Positions 18,182 through 26,929 of a stretch of 42,715 bases of DNA are shown piece by piece. The notes under the pieces were generated by a model. It searched no databases, was not told where the DNA came from, and saw only the letters and a program-made list of their open reading frames with translations. The DNA is taken from the NCBI GenBank assembly GCA_021777675.1, contig JAJYDG010000004.1, positions 1 through 42,715 of the forward strand. Direction: 5' to 3'. Position numbers and translations under genes: made by a program. Numbering within the stretch: the stretch's first letter is position 1; each line of letters starts with the position of its first letter. The DNA comes from a bacterium. GTDB taxonomy: Bacteria > Patescibacteriota > Minisyncoccia > Moranbacterales > UBA2206.

Positions 18182-19654
18182 ATGTTTAATTTGCGAAAAA
18201 GTTTGAATTTCTGTCAAAAACCGTTCTTTATTCTCGGCTTGATTTTGGTTGGTTTTTTTTTGAAAGGCGTGCTTCTTTCTGCTATCTTCCCCATTTTTGA
18301 CGGACAAGACGAATCACGACACTATAACACAATTCAATATTTATCCGAACCAAAAGAAAAAAATTGGACAGTTGCCACTCAAAATGGCAAGCAAAATAAA
18401 AATAATCTTGCCACCTATCGTTATTCAGAGGAAATAAAACAAACGGCAATTGCAACAGATAATGACGCCTTACGCGGAGACATTTTTAATACAATTGATT
18501 TTTCCAATTCTTCGGTTGGAGAAAACGAGCAAATGATCAATCAGCGACTTTGGAAGCCATACAATTTTATCTCTCCGCCAGACATTGTTTTTGGCACCCA
18601 ACTTTATCATTCTATCGGCTCTTTAATTGAAAAAGCTTTTTCCCGGCAAAGTATTTTGGTTCGTTTCTATTTGTTGCGCATTTTTTCTGTTTTTTTAGGA
18701 ACTATAACCGTTTTATTTGCTTATTTAATTGCAAAAAGTATCGGCTTTTCTGAAAAACACAGCTTGCTTATTACCGCTATAATTTCTTTTCAACCAAAAT
18801 TTTCCTTTTATTATTCTAATATCAATTATGATGCGCTTTTAATTTTAATGTTCTCCGTTTTTACTTACTTTGGAATATTAACCATAAAAAAAGGCTTGAA
18901 TTGGAAAAATTTAGCGCTACTTGCTGTTTCAAGTTTGATTGCTTTTCTGACAAAAAAAACTGGCGCTATTCTTTTTGTTGTTATGATTTCATTGATAATC
19001 CTTTTGCTTAATGAAAGAATCAAACACCAAAAAAATAAAAATATAAGAACTGCTTTTTATTTCATATCAGCTGCTTCGCTGGCTCTTGTTCTAATTTATC
19101 TATCAAAATATGTAGCGTTCTTTAATGAATCTTTTTTTGCGCTAACTGATTCGCTTGGCAATTATCTTTCGAAAAGTTTGACTATGGGCAGATTCGCACT
19201 TTCAGCACGCACTTATTGGGGCACACTAAGCTGGGTTAATAGTTGGTTTATGGATTATGTTATTAATTTTATTTGGATTGTGGAAATTTTATCTGTTATT
19301 GGTTTGGTTTTTTTGCTTTTTAATAAAAAAGAGGGAATTCCAAAATTTCTACCGGAAAAAAAATACCTTTTCTTCCTCATTGGAATGATTGTTGCCTTGC
19401 AACTTGGCATACGCACTGCCGATTGGTCGGTTTTCACCATTGCGGAAAAACTCAGCTTGGGCGCTCCGGGACGCTATTTTTTGCCCAATCTGACAGCACA
19501 TATATTGGTGGTTTTTTCCGGATTGGGTATGCTTTTTTTTCATTTCAAAAAAGAACATTATTTTGAAAAATCACTTCTTATCGGAACTATTCTGATGTTC
19601 TCTTTTACGCTTTATTTAATTTTTAATGTAGTGATTTTCAGATTTTATTTATAA
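18182..19654 (+). CDS. DUF2142-like multi-pass membrane protein
   Basis: 490 residues from the ATG at 18182; the upstream ATG at 18167 overlaps the -10 box and is rejected. About ten hydrophobic helices. The first loop has PIFDGQDESRHYNTIQY, like the acidic loop motif of DUF2142 proteins, and the late segment LGAPGRYFLPNL matches the conserved arginine-tyrosine-phenylalanine motif of that family. These proteins resemble GT-C membrane glycosyltransferases and often sit in glycan loci, as here. It is followed 7 bp later by a small bitopic membrane protein. Function inferred, not shown. Confidence 0.7.
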   Translation: MFNLRKSLNFCQKPFFILGLILVGFFLKGVLLSAIFPIFDGQDESRHYNTIQYLSEPKEKNWTVATQNGKQNKNNLATYRYSEEIKQTAIATDNDALRGDIFNTIDFSNSSVGENEQMINQRLWKPYNFISPPDIVFGTQLYHSIGSLIEKAFSRQSILVRFYLLRIFSVFLGTITVLFAYLIAKSIGFSEKHSLLITAIISFQPKFSFYYSNINYDALLILMFSVFTYFGILTIKKGLNWKNLALLAVSSLIAFLTKKTGAILFVVMISLIILLLNERIKHQKNKNIRTAFYFISAASLALVLIYLSKYVAFFNESFFALTDSLGNYLSKSLTMGRFALSARTYWGTLSWVNSWFMDYVINFIWIVEILSVIGLVFLLFNKKEGIPKFLPEKKYLFFLIGMIVALQLGIRTADWSVFTIAEKLSLGAPGRYFLPNLTAHILVVFSGLGMLFFHFKKEHYFEKSLLIGTILMFSFTLYLIFNVVIFRFYL

Positions 19655-19661
19655 AACCGCC

Positions 19662-20339
19662 ATGTTTAAATATTCCAATAAAAAAATAATATTGACCCTT
19701 TTTTGTATATTGCTTTTGGGGATTTTTTTTAGATTTTTTGCAATTCTATCATTTTCCGATTCCAATATTCTTCTGAAAAAAGAAACTTTGGTACCCCTCC
19801 AACCGAAAGAAATGCTAACACAAAAAATTTTTATTAATCGCAATAATCTTTCTTCGTTTGATTTTCTTTTGCGCACTCCGGGAATTAAATCCGGAGAAAA
19901 AGCTGAAATAATCATAGCCGAGGATGATTGCCAAACACCAATCAGGCAAGGCAATCTGCAGGAAGCTTTTCTTAATTCTAAAAATCTTTATACGGTCTCT
20001 TTTCCAAGCATTCCCAATTCACAAAATAAAACGTACTGCTTAAGGGTTTCCTTTACTCCACAAAAAAACAGTGCGAAAAAAATACAGCTCTTCGCGATGA
20101 CTGACAAGAGCCATCCTTTCACACTTATAAATTCAACTACTAAGACAAGCTATCCCGATCAAACGCTATCCATACGACCAAATTATACCAATGATAACCT
20201 GCTAGAAGATTTTTCCGAATTAAATCAAAGGATATCCCAATATAAACCGTATTTTCTGAAAAATGCTTTTTTGAATATTAGTATAATTGGCTTTTTATTG
20301 GCTTCAATTCTGGCAATTGTGTTGCTTATTTTGTGCTAA
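19662..20339 (+). CDS. Membrane protein with an extracytoplasmic beta-rich domain, unknown function
   Basis: 225 residues: a hydrophobic helix near residues 9-29, a soluble region of about 165 residues with many beta-forming stretches and two cysteine-containing strands, and a second helix at the extreme C-terminus. The soluble part resembles a jelly-roll or carbohydrate-binding fold in feel, but no motif secures this. It lies 7 bp after the DUF2142-like gene and is probably its partner. It converges with the next - strand gene, with only eight bases between the stops. Confidence 0.5.
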   Translation: MFKYSNKKIILTLFCILLLGIFFRFFAILSFSDSNILLKKETLVPLQPKEMLTQKIFINRNNLSSFDFLLRTPGIKSGEKAEIIIAEDDCQTPIRQGNLQEAFLNSKNLYTVSFPSIPNSQNKTYCLRVSFTPQKNSAKKIQLFAMTDKSHPFTLINSTTKTSYPDQTLSIRPNYTNDNLLEDFSELNQRISQYKPYFLKNAFLNISIIGFLLASILAIVLLILC

Positions 20340-20347
20340 AAATAGTG

Positions 20348-21541
20348 TTATTTTTTCTTGCATAACTTTCTTAGGAAAGTGTAATAATTTTCGTTATGGC
20401 TATTTTCAACAGTAAAATCTTTTATGATTTTACTTTGTGCCTCTTTCCCTATTTTCAATCTTAATTTAGCATTTTCAATCAATTGTTCCAATTTTGTTTG
20501 CCATTCTTTTTCATTTTCCGCCAAAAAACCATCTACTCCATCAATTATGCATTCGGAAAAAGTTTGATTTTTAATTGCTACTGTCGGAACCTGCAAAATA
20601 CCCGCTTCCAAAAATTTAATTTCAGATTTGGCTTCGCAAAAAGGATCCCTTAAAACCAACGGCGCTAAATTAATATCCGCTTCGCAAAGATTGACATAAT
20701 ATTTTTCTCTGGAAACAAGTGGCAATCGTTCGATTCTCGTAGCATATTTTTCAAAATCATTATTAATCTTCAATGGACCGCCTAAAACTAATTTCACAGT
20801 CGGATATTTTTTTAAAATATTCAAAAGCGGATTTGTTATTTGCTCAAAATCCCGATCATGACTGCTTGTTCCACTGAAATAAGCAATTTTTATTTTTATT
20901 GATTGTTTTTTTTGTTTTTTTGCTACTAATTTTTGTGCCAATGCGACTTCTTTTTGAGAAATTTTATTTTTTGATACAAAAACTTTCTTGCCGTAACCCT
21001 CTAATATTTTTGCTAAATAGCTCGTGCTAGTAACGCAATTTTCAACATATGCATCCGACAAAATTTCCAATCCCAGACCTTTTTGATATTGTCTTTTTTC
21101 CAATTCATTCATTTTGGTTTTATACAATTCCGTCTTTTGAATGTATTTCAAATCAAAAACCAGATCATCTGTTTCAAAAATAATCGCTTTTTTTTGAGTT
21201 TTTATTTCTTGAATAACTTTTTGCGTTAATACTGTTTCCAATGTGCGACGAAAAATGAAAATTTGAAAATCATCAACCAGCTTCAAGAGTCGCGGATTTT
21301 CCTGCAAAGTAACAGCTGTTTTTATTCCATGACGATTTAATTCTTCGGCTTGATTAAAAGCGCGATAGTGCGCACTATCACCTATTCCGCCGGAGATAAT
21401 CAAAACGTCTCCGGGGGAAATTTTAAAAATCAAATCAAAAAACAGTCCGAGATAATGTCCGCTTTTTCTTATCCCACCCAAAAAACCTTCTTGTTTGAAA
21501 GTGGAAAAAATTTTTCCTAACTTAATTAGAATTGGTTGCAT
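20348..21541 (-). CDS. Glycosyltransferase-like protein (GT-B, GT4-like)
   Basis: About 397 residues starting at the ATG whose last base is 21541 (MQPILIKLG). A TTG at 21577 would add 12 residues, but they look non-native and overlap the divergent promoter. Features: GGIGDSAHYRAFNQAEEL near the N-terminus, a C-terminal lobe starting IKIAYFSGTSSHDRDFEQ, and EAKSEIKFLEAGILQVPTVA in the place of the GT4 donor motif, where the usual first glutamate context differs. It probably is a divergent GT4 acting on the same surface glycan. It is divergent from the repeat protein at 21606. Confidence 0.65.
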   Translation of the reverse strand: MQPILIKLGKIFSTFKQEGFLGGIRKSGHYLGLFFDLIFKISPGDVLIISGGIGDSAHYRAFNQAEELNRHGIKTAVTLQENPRLLKLVDDFQIFIFRRTLETVLTQKVIQEIKTQKKAIIFETDDLVFDLKYIQKTELYKTKMNELEKRQYQKGLGLEILSDAYVENCVTSTSYLAKILEGYGKKVFVSKNKISQKEVALAQKLVAKKQKKQSIKIKIAYFSGTSSHDRDFEQITNPLLNILKKYPTVKLVLGGPLKINNDFEKYATRIERLPLVSREKYYVNLCEADINLAPLVLRDPFCEAKSEIKFLEAGILQVPTVAIKNQTFSECIIDGVDGFLAENEKEWQTKLEQLIENAKLRLKIGKEAQSKIIKDFTVENSHNENYYTFLRKLCKKK

Positions 21542-21570
21542 AGCTCTTATTCTAAAGCATCCGTTTGCGC

Positions 21571-21599
21571 TTGGCAAATAAAGAAAATGCCGTTATAAT
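21571..21599 (+). promoter_or_regulatory. Sigma70 promoter giving a leaderless transcript
   Basis: TTGGCA (21571-21576), exact 17-bp spacer, perfect TATAAT (21594-21599), then six bases and the ATG at 21606. Same geometry as the promoter at 18147-18175. Confidence 0.75.
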
Positions 21600-21605
21600 C
21601 AAATT

Positions 21606-22943
21606 ATGCTTAATTTTACGAAAAAAATAATTCTTGAACCAAAATGGCAAAAACGCTATACAATCTTGCGCTCTCTGCTTTATAGCGGAACGGTGGCTTT
21701 TTTGTTTGTTTTAGCTTATATAATAGTTTTTCCCTCCATCAGTCTAAATTATTCCTTTTCCGCCAGAGCATCTTCCAACAAAAATACCATTTCCGACCCG
21801 CGCAATTCCGACAACTCCGCACTTAAAAAAGGGGTTTTGCCTGACAAGAAATTACTCTTTGATACAACCATTATGGGAAATTTTTCCGATGCCACAATCA
21901 ATATTGTTCTTGGAAAAAATTCCAATCAAATCTCAAATGGTACGCTTTCTGTTAAAAAATCATATCGAGCATTTCTTTATCCAACCGGCGATCCTATTGG
22001 CTTTAAAGATGGAAGCTTGCTTTTTTCCGATGGAAATTTTTATATTATTTCCAATGGCGAAAAACGCCAATTCGCCTCGCAAACAATCATGCAAGATCTT
22101 GGCTTTTCCATCGGAATGTTCACTCCTATAGAAAAAAATGAATTGATTTATAACAAAACCGGCAACACCATTGAGGATGCTTCTGCATATCCAAATGGAA
22201 CGCTTTTTCTGATTGACGGAGAATATTACCAATTAAAAAATAACCAGCTCTATCTTTTTGTGAGTGAAAAAGCTTTTCTTTCCCGCTATGATGCTAATTT
22301 AGCACTCAAAAAAGATTCCTCCTTTTTGGAAAAATTTCCCTTAGCCGATGATCAAATCGGATTGGCAGATGGAACTCTGGCATCAATCGGAACTTCTGTC
22401 TTTGTTTTAAGTAAAAATAAAAGTTATTCCATTTCCAGTCCGCAAGTATTTGAAATGATGGGCTTCAACTGGAGCGATGTTTATCAAGCTAACTCAGAAG
22501 AAGTTGGTATTTACAAAAAACAAAAATTCTCTATTCAAGGCTTCACTCATCCTGATGGAACGATTTTTGAAGATGCTCAAACGAAAAATTATTATATCAT
22601 AGAAAATGAACAAAAACATCAAATAATCGGAACTGAGCTTTTGAAATCATATCTAAAAATTCATCCCGTGCTAATCGATAGTGCCAGCTTGAATAACACC
22701 GTAAATTGCACATTTAAAAAAGATTTGCTAACACTGCGCGATTCTTATTCATGCACAATCCCTTTGAAAAAAATAATGACTGAAAAAGGCAACGATTATC
22801 AGTTTATCGGAGAATTTAATTCAGGAATTCGTATCAGTCAAATTAGCGCTATCTTCAATACGGCTCCCAATATTTCCAATCTGCGAAATTCACTTTCCAA
22901 TATAAAAGCATCTCTAATTAGCAACTATAATACAACTCGATGA
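21606..22943 (+). CDS. Exported membrane-anchored protein with four beta-rich repeats
   Basis: 445 residues. A hydrophobic helix at about residues 28-50 anchors the protein. The outer part contains four degenerate units, each with a GxL/GTLF turn, an aromatic strand such as FYIISNGEKRQF or YYIIENEQKHQI and a following short helix (TIMQDLGF, AFLSRY, VFEMMGF, ELLKSYL). Such units are common in Patescibacteria surface proteins and look like propeller or beta-strand repeat blades. No enzymatic motif is seen. Its stop overlaps the next start by the ATGA pattern. Likely role: surface or envelope structure. Confidence 0.6.
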   Translation: MLNFTKKIILEPKWQKRYTILRSLLYSGTVAFLFVLAYIIVFPSISLNYSFSARASSNKNTISDPRNSDNSALKKGVLPDKKLLFDTTIMGNFSDATINIVLGKNSNQISNGTLSVKKSYRAFLYPTGDPIGFKDGSLLFSDGNFYIISNGEKRQFASQTIMQDLGFSIGMFTPIEKNELIYNKTGNTIEDASAYPNGTLFLIDGEYYQLKNNQLYLFVSEKAFLSRYDANLALKKDSSFLEKFPLADDQIGLADGTLASIGTSVFVLSKNKSYSISSPQVFEMMGFNWSDVYQANSEEVGIYKKQKFSIQGFTHPDGTIFEDAQTKNYYIIENEQKHQIIGTELLKSYLKIHPVLIDSASLNNTVNCTFKKDLLTLRDSYSCTIPLKKIMTEKGNDYQFIGEFNSGIRISQISAIFNTAPNISNLRNSLSNIKASLISNYNTTR

Positions 22944-23356
22944 AAAATAAAATAACTCTTTTTATCAAAAATCTAAATCATAAACAAAATTTATTGCTTA
23001 TTTACAAACTTCTTTATGATATGGCTTTTATTTTACTTTTTTTATTTTCCTGTCTGACAATCACGGAAGGATTTTTGCCAAATTTTTTATCTTCACACTT
23101 AAATGTCACTTCGCTTATCTTATCGCTACTTATTGTATTAGTGGCAATCGGAAAACTTGGAGAAAAACTCGATCTGCACTATTCAATAATTTCAATTCGC
23201 AAAAAAAAATCAATCCCCTTTTTAGTGGTGCTTATAATTTTACTTTTAGGCAGTTCAATATTAAAATTTCCGCTTTGGGAAAATTTATTGATTATATCCG
23301 GAATGCTTTATTTGCTCTTCATTTTTTATCGTATCATTCTTAGAGCTGAACACTGA
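22940..23356 (+). CDS. Small four-helix membrane protein of unknown function
   Basis: 138 residues, with four hydrophobic helices separated by basic loops (KLGEKLD and IRKKKSIPF). Starts with an ATGA overlap with the repeat protein, so the two are translationally coupled. Its 3' end overlaps the convergent HtrA-like gene by 17 bp. No recognisable family. Confidence 0.6.
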   Translation: MKNKITLFIKNLNHKQNLLLIYKLLYDMAFILLFLFSCLTITEGFLPNFLSSHLNVTSLILSLLIVLVAIGKLGEKLDLHYSIISIRKKKSIPFLVVLIILLLGSSILKFPLWENLLIISGMLYLLFIFYRIILRAEH

Positions 23357-24488
23357 TCTTCATTTCTTGAGAATTACGCAAGATAGTTAATTCAATTTTT
23401 TCTCCCTTGTTGTGTTTGTATAACAAATCGGGAAGTGTTTGATTATCCGTTATTTTGTCTCCTGAAATCGCAATTATAATATCTCCGAGCTTAAGTCCGG
23501 CACTGGCAGCTGGAGAATTAGCAATAATTGCCAAGCCTTGTTGCGTAGAAGGAGAATAAATCACTGCGCCATTTTGTACAGTTAAATTATTCAATAACGC
23601 ATATGTTTTCGTGATTGGCAAATAATAAATTCCCAACACCGAATTATTAGCTATTGTCTTATTAATTTCCTTATTTAGAACATTTTTAATTTTACTGGAA
23701 GGTATTTGAAAGAAGAAAGTTTTTCCATCACGATCATTCTCACCGGTTAATCCAATCGTTTGCCCGGAATAATCAATAAGCGGTCCACCGACAAAATCAG
23801 CCTTTCGAATTAAATCCGTTTCAAAAACTCCTTCCATTTTTTCTGAAGATGCAATTGTTTTATCAGATAAATTATATTCATAATTAAACTTGTTTAAAAT
23901 TCCCGTAGCAAAAAACGAATTATATATACCCGAAGTATTGCCTATGGCGATCACTCGCTCTCCAATAATCGCATCATCGGAATTTCCGAAAGAAATAGCA
24001 GAAAGATTACTGGCGTTTATTTTTAGAAAGGCCAAATTGCTATATGAATCAATATCCAAAAGTGTCGCGTCATAAACGTTATTATCATTCGTTATGACTT
24101 TATAGCTGGCATTTTGAGGAAAAATCGCGCTTGAATAGGTCATAATTAATCCATCGCTAGTTGCAATAACACCAGTTCCGTTTTTACTGATTGGCAAAAT
24201 AGCTACTTGACCCTTTTTTTCCGCAACAGTTTCAGAAGAAATTATATTTACAACAGAAGAAATTACCGGAGCAGCAATTTTTCCCACTGAAGTATCGTCT
24301 TTAACATAGACTTGCTCTGTTTTGTTGATAACCGTAACATCATTAGTTGCTTTTTTGAAAAAAGAATATCTTGAAAAAAACTTAACTGTCGCTAAATAGG
24401 GAAATATGTATTGATTTGCGACTATTCCACTCAATGCACTGACAAGGATAATAATCAAGATAAAAAAAATCTTTCTCATTTTACTCAT
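23340..24488 (-). CDS. HtrA/DegP-like pseudoprotease with PDZ domain, catalytic triad lost
   Basis: 382 residues. N-terminal membrane helix (about 6-27), trypsin-like double-barrel region, then a PDZ domain (about 290-382) with GLKLGDIIIAISGDKI. Aligning by eye with the intact paralogue at 25267-26640, the His in the NKHVV position is Ser (IMTYSSAIF), the Asp in VNDMAVIKI is Asn (YSNLAFLKI), and the Ser in GNSGGPL is Val (DFVGGPL). All three catalytic residues are replaced while the surrounding fold motifs and the PDZ remain, so it is a maintained non-catalytic relative and not a decaying gene. It is last in a - strand operon, 19 bp after the membrane protein. It may bind misfolded or signal peptides, or regulate the active HtrA. 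Confidence 0.85.
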   Translation of the reverse strand: MSKMRKIFFILIIILVSALSGIVANQYIFPYLATVKFFSRYSFFKKATNDVTVINKTEQVYVKDDTSVGKIAAPVISSVVNIISSETVAEKKGQVAILPISKNGTGVIATSDGLIMTYSSAIFPQNASYKVITNDNNVYDATLLDIDSYSNLAFLKINASNLSAISFGNSDDAIIGERVIAIGNTSGIYNSFFATGILNKFNYEYNLSDKTIASSEKMEGVFETDLIRKADFVGGPLIDYSGQTIGLTGENDRDGKTFFFQIPSSKIKNVLNKEINKTIANNSVLGIYYLPITKTYALLNNLTVQNGAVIYSPSTQQGLAIIANSPAASAGLKLGDIIIAISGDKITDNQTLPDLLYKHNKGEKIELTILRNSQEMKISVQL

Positions 24489-24507
24489 AATATAAAAAAT
24501 AAAAAAA

Positions 24508-25260
24508 TTAAATGGCTGGCGTCCATTTTGAAGTGAGCAAAATAATCACTATCAAGCAAGAAAAAAACACCGCTCCCAATAACATTCTCTTCTGATTTAA
24601 AATACCCAAAAAATAGCTTTGCACAATATCCCAAAGCATATAATAGAGTATAAGGGCAATTACTCCCGTGGTCAAATAACCAAACGGCCAAAAATTTATA
24701 GACCAAGCCAATTCCGCCATAGATAAGCCCAAAACAAAGCTATATAGCCAAGCCGTATTTTTCTTGTCATTTTTAACAATTATAGAAAAATACTGATAAC
24801 TCACAAAAAGGGTGATAAAAAAATATACCAGCATTAAAACATAAAGCGGGACCAGGAAATTCAAATAAAGGCCATAGGCTCCGGCATAGGCGAAAAAAAT
24901 TGTTGTTGAAGTGGCCGCCATATTCATTCCCCTGGCGGTCTGATCTTTTTCATAATTTCCCAATCGATAAGCGCCAAAAACAGCTAGATAATGCATCATG
25001 CTTGCTAACAAAATAAAAATCTGACGCTCATAAAAAATTCCTATCAAATACAAAAGTGCTATTGAAGATAATGTAAAAAGAATAGGTAAAACCGAAAATC
25101 TCCATTTTTTGCCAATAATCTTTCCCTCGCGCAAAGAAAACAGAAGCAATAAAAAAGAAAAGAAGAGGACTTGATTGCTGTTATTATGAACATACGAAAT
25201 AATTTCCAAAAAAAACAGAAACAGCAAGCTATAAAAAAATGGGCGCAACTTTAAAAACAT
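24508..25260 (-). CDS. Polytopic membrane protein of unknown function
   Basis: 250 residues with about seven to eight hydrophobic helices. No motif recognised; a charged cytoplasmic loop (GNYEKDQTARGMN) sits mid-protein. It starts 6 bp after the stop of the active HtrA gene and ends 19 bp before the pseudo-HtrA, so all three are one transcript. Position suggests a membrane partner or scaffold for the two HtrA proteins, which is inference. Confidence 0.6.
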   Translation of the reverse strand: MFLKLRPFFYSLLFLFFLEIISYVHNNSNQVLFFSFLLLLFSLREGKIIGKKWRFSVLPILFTLSSIALLYLIGIFYERQIFILLASMMHYLAVFGAYRLGNYEKDQTARGMNMAATSTTIFFAYAGAYGLYLNFLVPLYVLMLVYFFITLFVSYQYFSIIVKNDKKNTAWLYSFVLGLSMAELAWSINFWPFGYLTTGVIALILYYMLWDIVQSYFLGILNQKRMLLGAVFFSCLIVIILLTSKWTPAI

Positions 25261-25266
25261 AATTTT

Positions 25267-26640
25267 TTAATTTTTTCTTTCTTCCAATTTCACTTTAATT
25301 TCTTTCACGCTTCCCTTGTGCCAAACTTTCAAAGTTACTTCATCCCCAACATTGGCATTGGAAACTAAATCTGTTAGGCTGTTTTTATCATCAATTTTAG
25401 TACCGTTTATTTCCAAAATAACATCATTTTCCATAATTCCCGCTTTGTCAGCCGGAGAACCGGGAATTACGGCGAAATCAGTTATATTTTGCCCCCTCAG
25501 AACCAGCACCCCATAATTAAAAGGCAGATTGATTTGTTTTTGCAAGCTGGCATCAATCGGAATATAGCGAACGCCAAGATATGGAATAGATATTTTCCCT
25601 GTTGCTTTTATTTGATTAATCATTTTTTCAACTTGTGAAATTGGCAACGCAAATCCGACATTTTGCGCACCTTGCGCCATTGCCACATTGATTCCGACTA
25701 CTTGTCCTTCAATATTCAAAAGTGGTCCGCCGGAATTTCCCGGATTAATCGCCGCGTCTGTTTGAATAATATTTGTTAATTTTTCAGAATCGCCAAAGCC
25801 TCCTCCGGCAGTTAGATTTCTTTTTAATCCGGAAATAATTCCCTTACTGACCGTATTGGAAAATTCTCCGAGAGAATTGCCGATTGCAATCACCGTTTGA
25901 CCAATATTTAAAGAATTAGAGTCGCCAAAATTTAAAACAGGAAAATTCGATCCTTCAATTTTTATCACCGCCATATCATTCACCGGATCTCTTGCAAGAA
26001 CTTTTGCTGGATATTCCTTCCCATCATTTGTTACTACAGTATAATCAGCTGTCGTATCCGAAACCACATGTTTATTTGTTACAATCATCCCATCCTCCGT
26101 AATAATAAATCCCGTCCCTCCTCCGATTTTTTCTTTTTGTGTTCCATTTTGAGTAGAATTATTTTGATTTTGATTGGCAGATCCGGAACCGGAATTATCT
26201 GGCAATCCCGATCCATTATCAAACAAACCAAAGGGATCAAAAATATTATTTTGTAATTTAGAAATGTCTTTGCTTATCACAATACTAACCACCGCCGGAG
26301 ATGCTTTCTTAACCACATCAATTACTGCCGAATCCTCCTCAACAATTTTTTCTCGCGATACAGCCGGATTTTCTTTTGCCACAGACGGACTGTTGCTATT
26401 TAACTGATTATGGAAAAACACAGGAAATCTCTGCTCCAAACCTCCAAAAAATTTATTACCAAAACCGCTTGCTATAAAGCCAAAAATCGATCCAAAAAAA
26501 GAAGACATGATCATCACACCCAAAAACAAAAAAATAAGATGCCCCCTATTATGCCGAGAATGACTAACTTTATTGTGTTTTTTTTCGCCACCGCTATTCT
26601 CATTTGATAGATCATGAGAAGTGTTTTCTAAATTTTCCAT
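25267..26640 (-). CDS. HtrA/DegP-family membrane-anchored serine protease
   Basis: 457 residues. A polar His-rich N-terminus, one membrane helix at about 32-58, a linker, then the S1C protease domain (about 105-350) with intact triad: His in VTNKHVVSD, Asp in VNDMAVIKI and Ser in NPGNSGGPLL. One PDZ domain ends the protein (about 355-457; GIMENDVILEINGTKI). It should degrade or refold damaged proteins outside the membrane. The prolyl isomerase and ferredoxin upstream and the HtrA-like pseudoenzyme downstream make an envelope-stress operon. A perfect 10-bp inverted repeat lies just upstream at 26664-26687. Confidence 0.92.
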   Translation of the reverse strand: MENLENTSHDLSNENSGGEKKHNKVSHSRHNRGHLIFLFLGVMIMSSFFGSIFGFIASGFGNKFFGGLEQRFPVFFHNQLNSNSPSVAKENPAVSREKIVEEDSAVIDVVKKASPAVVSIVISKDISKLQNNIFDPFGLFDNGSGLPDNSGSGSANQNQNNSTQNGTQKEKIGGGTGFIITEDGMIVTNKHVVSDTTADYTVVTNDGKEYPAKVLARDPVNDMAVIKIEGSNFPVLNFGDSNSLNIGQTVIAIGNSLGEFSNTVSKGIISGLKRNLTAGGGFGDSEKLTNIIQTDAAINPGNSGGPLLNIEGQVVGINVAMAQGAQNVGFALPISQVEKMINQIKATGKISIPYLGVRYIPIDASLQKQINLPFNYGVLVLRGQNITDFAVIPGSPADKAGIMENDVILEINGTKIDDKNSLTDLVSNANVGDEVTLKVWHKGSVKEIKVKLEERKN

Positions 26641-26663
26641 ATATTTTTTTGAACTTATTATGC

Positions 26664-26687
26664 CTGTTCTTTTTCATAAAAGAACAG
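26664..26687. promoter_or_regulatory. Perfect 10-bp inverted repeat upstream of htrA
   Basis: CTGTTCTTTT (26664-26673), four-base spacer, AAAAGAACAG (26678-26687), 23 bp before the htrA start and between it and the ferredoxin gene. No T-run follows the stem on the - strand, so it is not a standard terminator. It could be an operator, or a hairpin in the htrA leader. A -10-like CATAAT follows it on the - strand. Confidence 0.45.
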
Positions 26688-26713
26688 AAAAAATTTTCCA
26701 ATTACCCCGCCAC

Positions 26714-26896
26714 CTACTCCTCCATAGAAATTGCGCTTACGGGGCAACTATCAATCACATTTTGACAATCACAATCGCCACAATCGTCAGTAATGACATG
26801 TGACTTTCCATCCTCCACTCTAAAAACTTCCGGGCAAAGAGATTCGCAGGTTCCACAACCGATGCAAATATCCTCATCCACGCGTGCTTTTGACAT
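26714..26896 (-). CDS. Ferredoxin, single [4Fe-4S] type
   Basis: 60 residues. Cys11, Cys14 and Cys17 (DICIGCGTCESLCP) plus Cys51 (DSCPVSAI) are placed like the four cluster ligands of single-cluster ferredoxins such as that of Thermotoga. Cys21 and Cys44 match the positions of the disulfide in those proteins. Cys39 and Cys42 are extra, so a second site cannot be excluded. It would act as a small cytoplasmic electron carrier of low potential. It sits between a prolyl isomerase gene (33 bp upstream) and htrA (73 bp downstream) with no redox enzyme nearby, which is an odd context. Confidence 0.92.
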   Translation of the reverse strand: MSKARVDEDICIGCGTCESLCPEVFRVEDGKSHVITDDCGDCDCQNVIDSCPVSAISMEE

Positions 26897-26929
26897 ATTG
26901 TTTAAAAAAATTAAAAATTAACTAATTTA

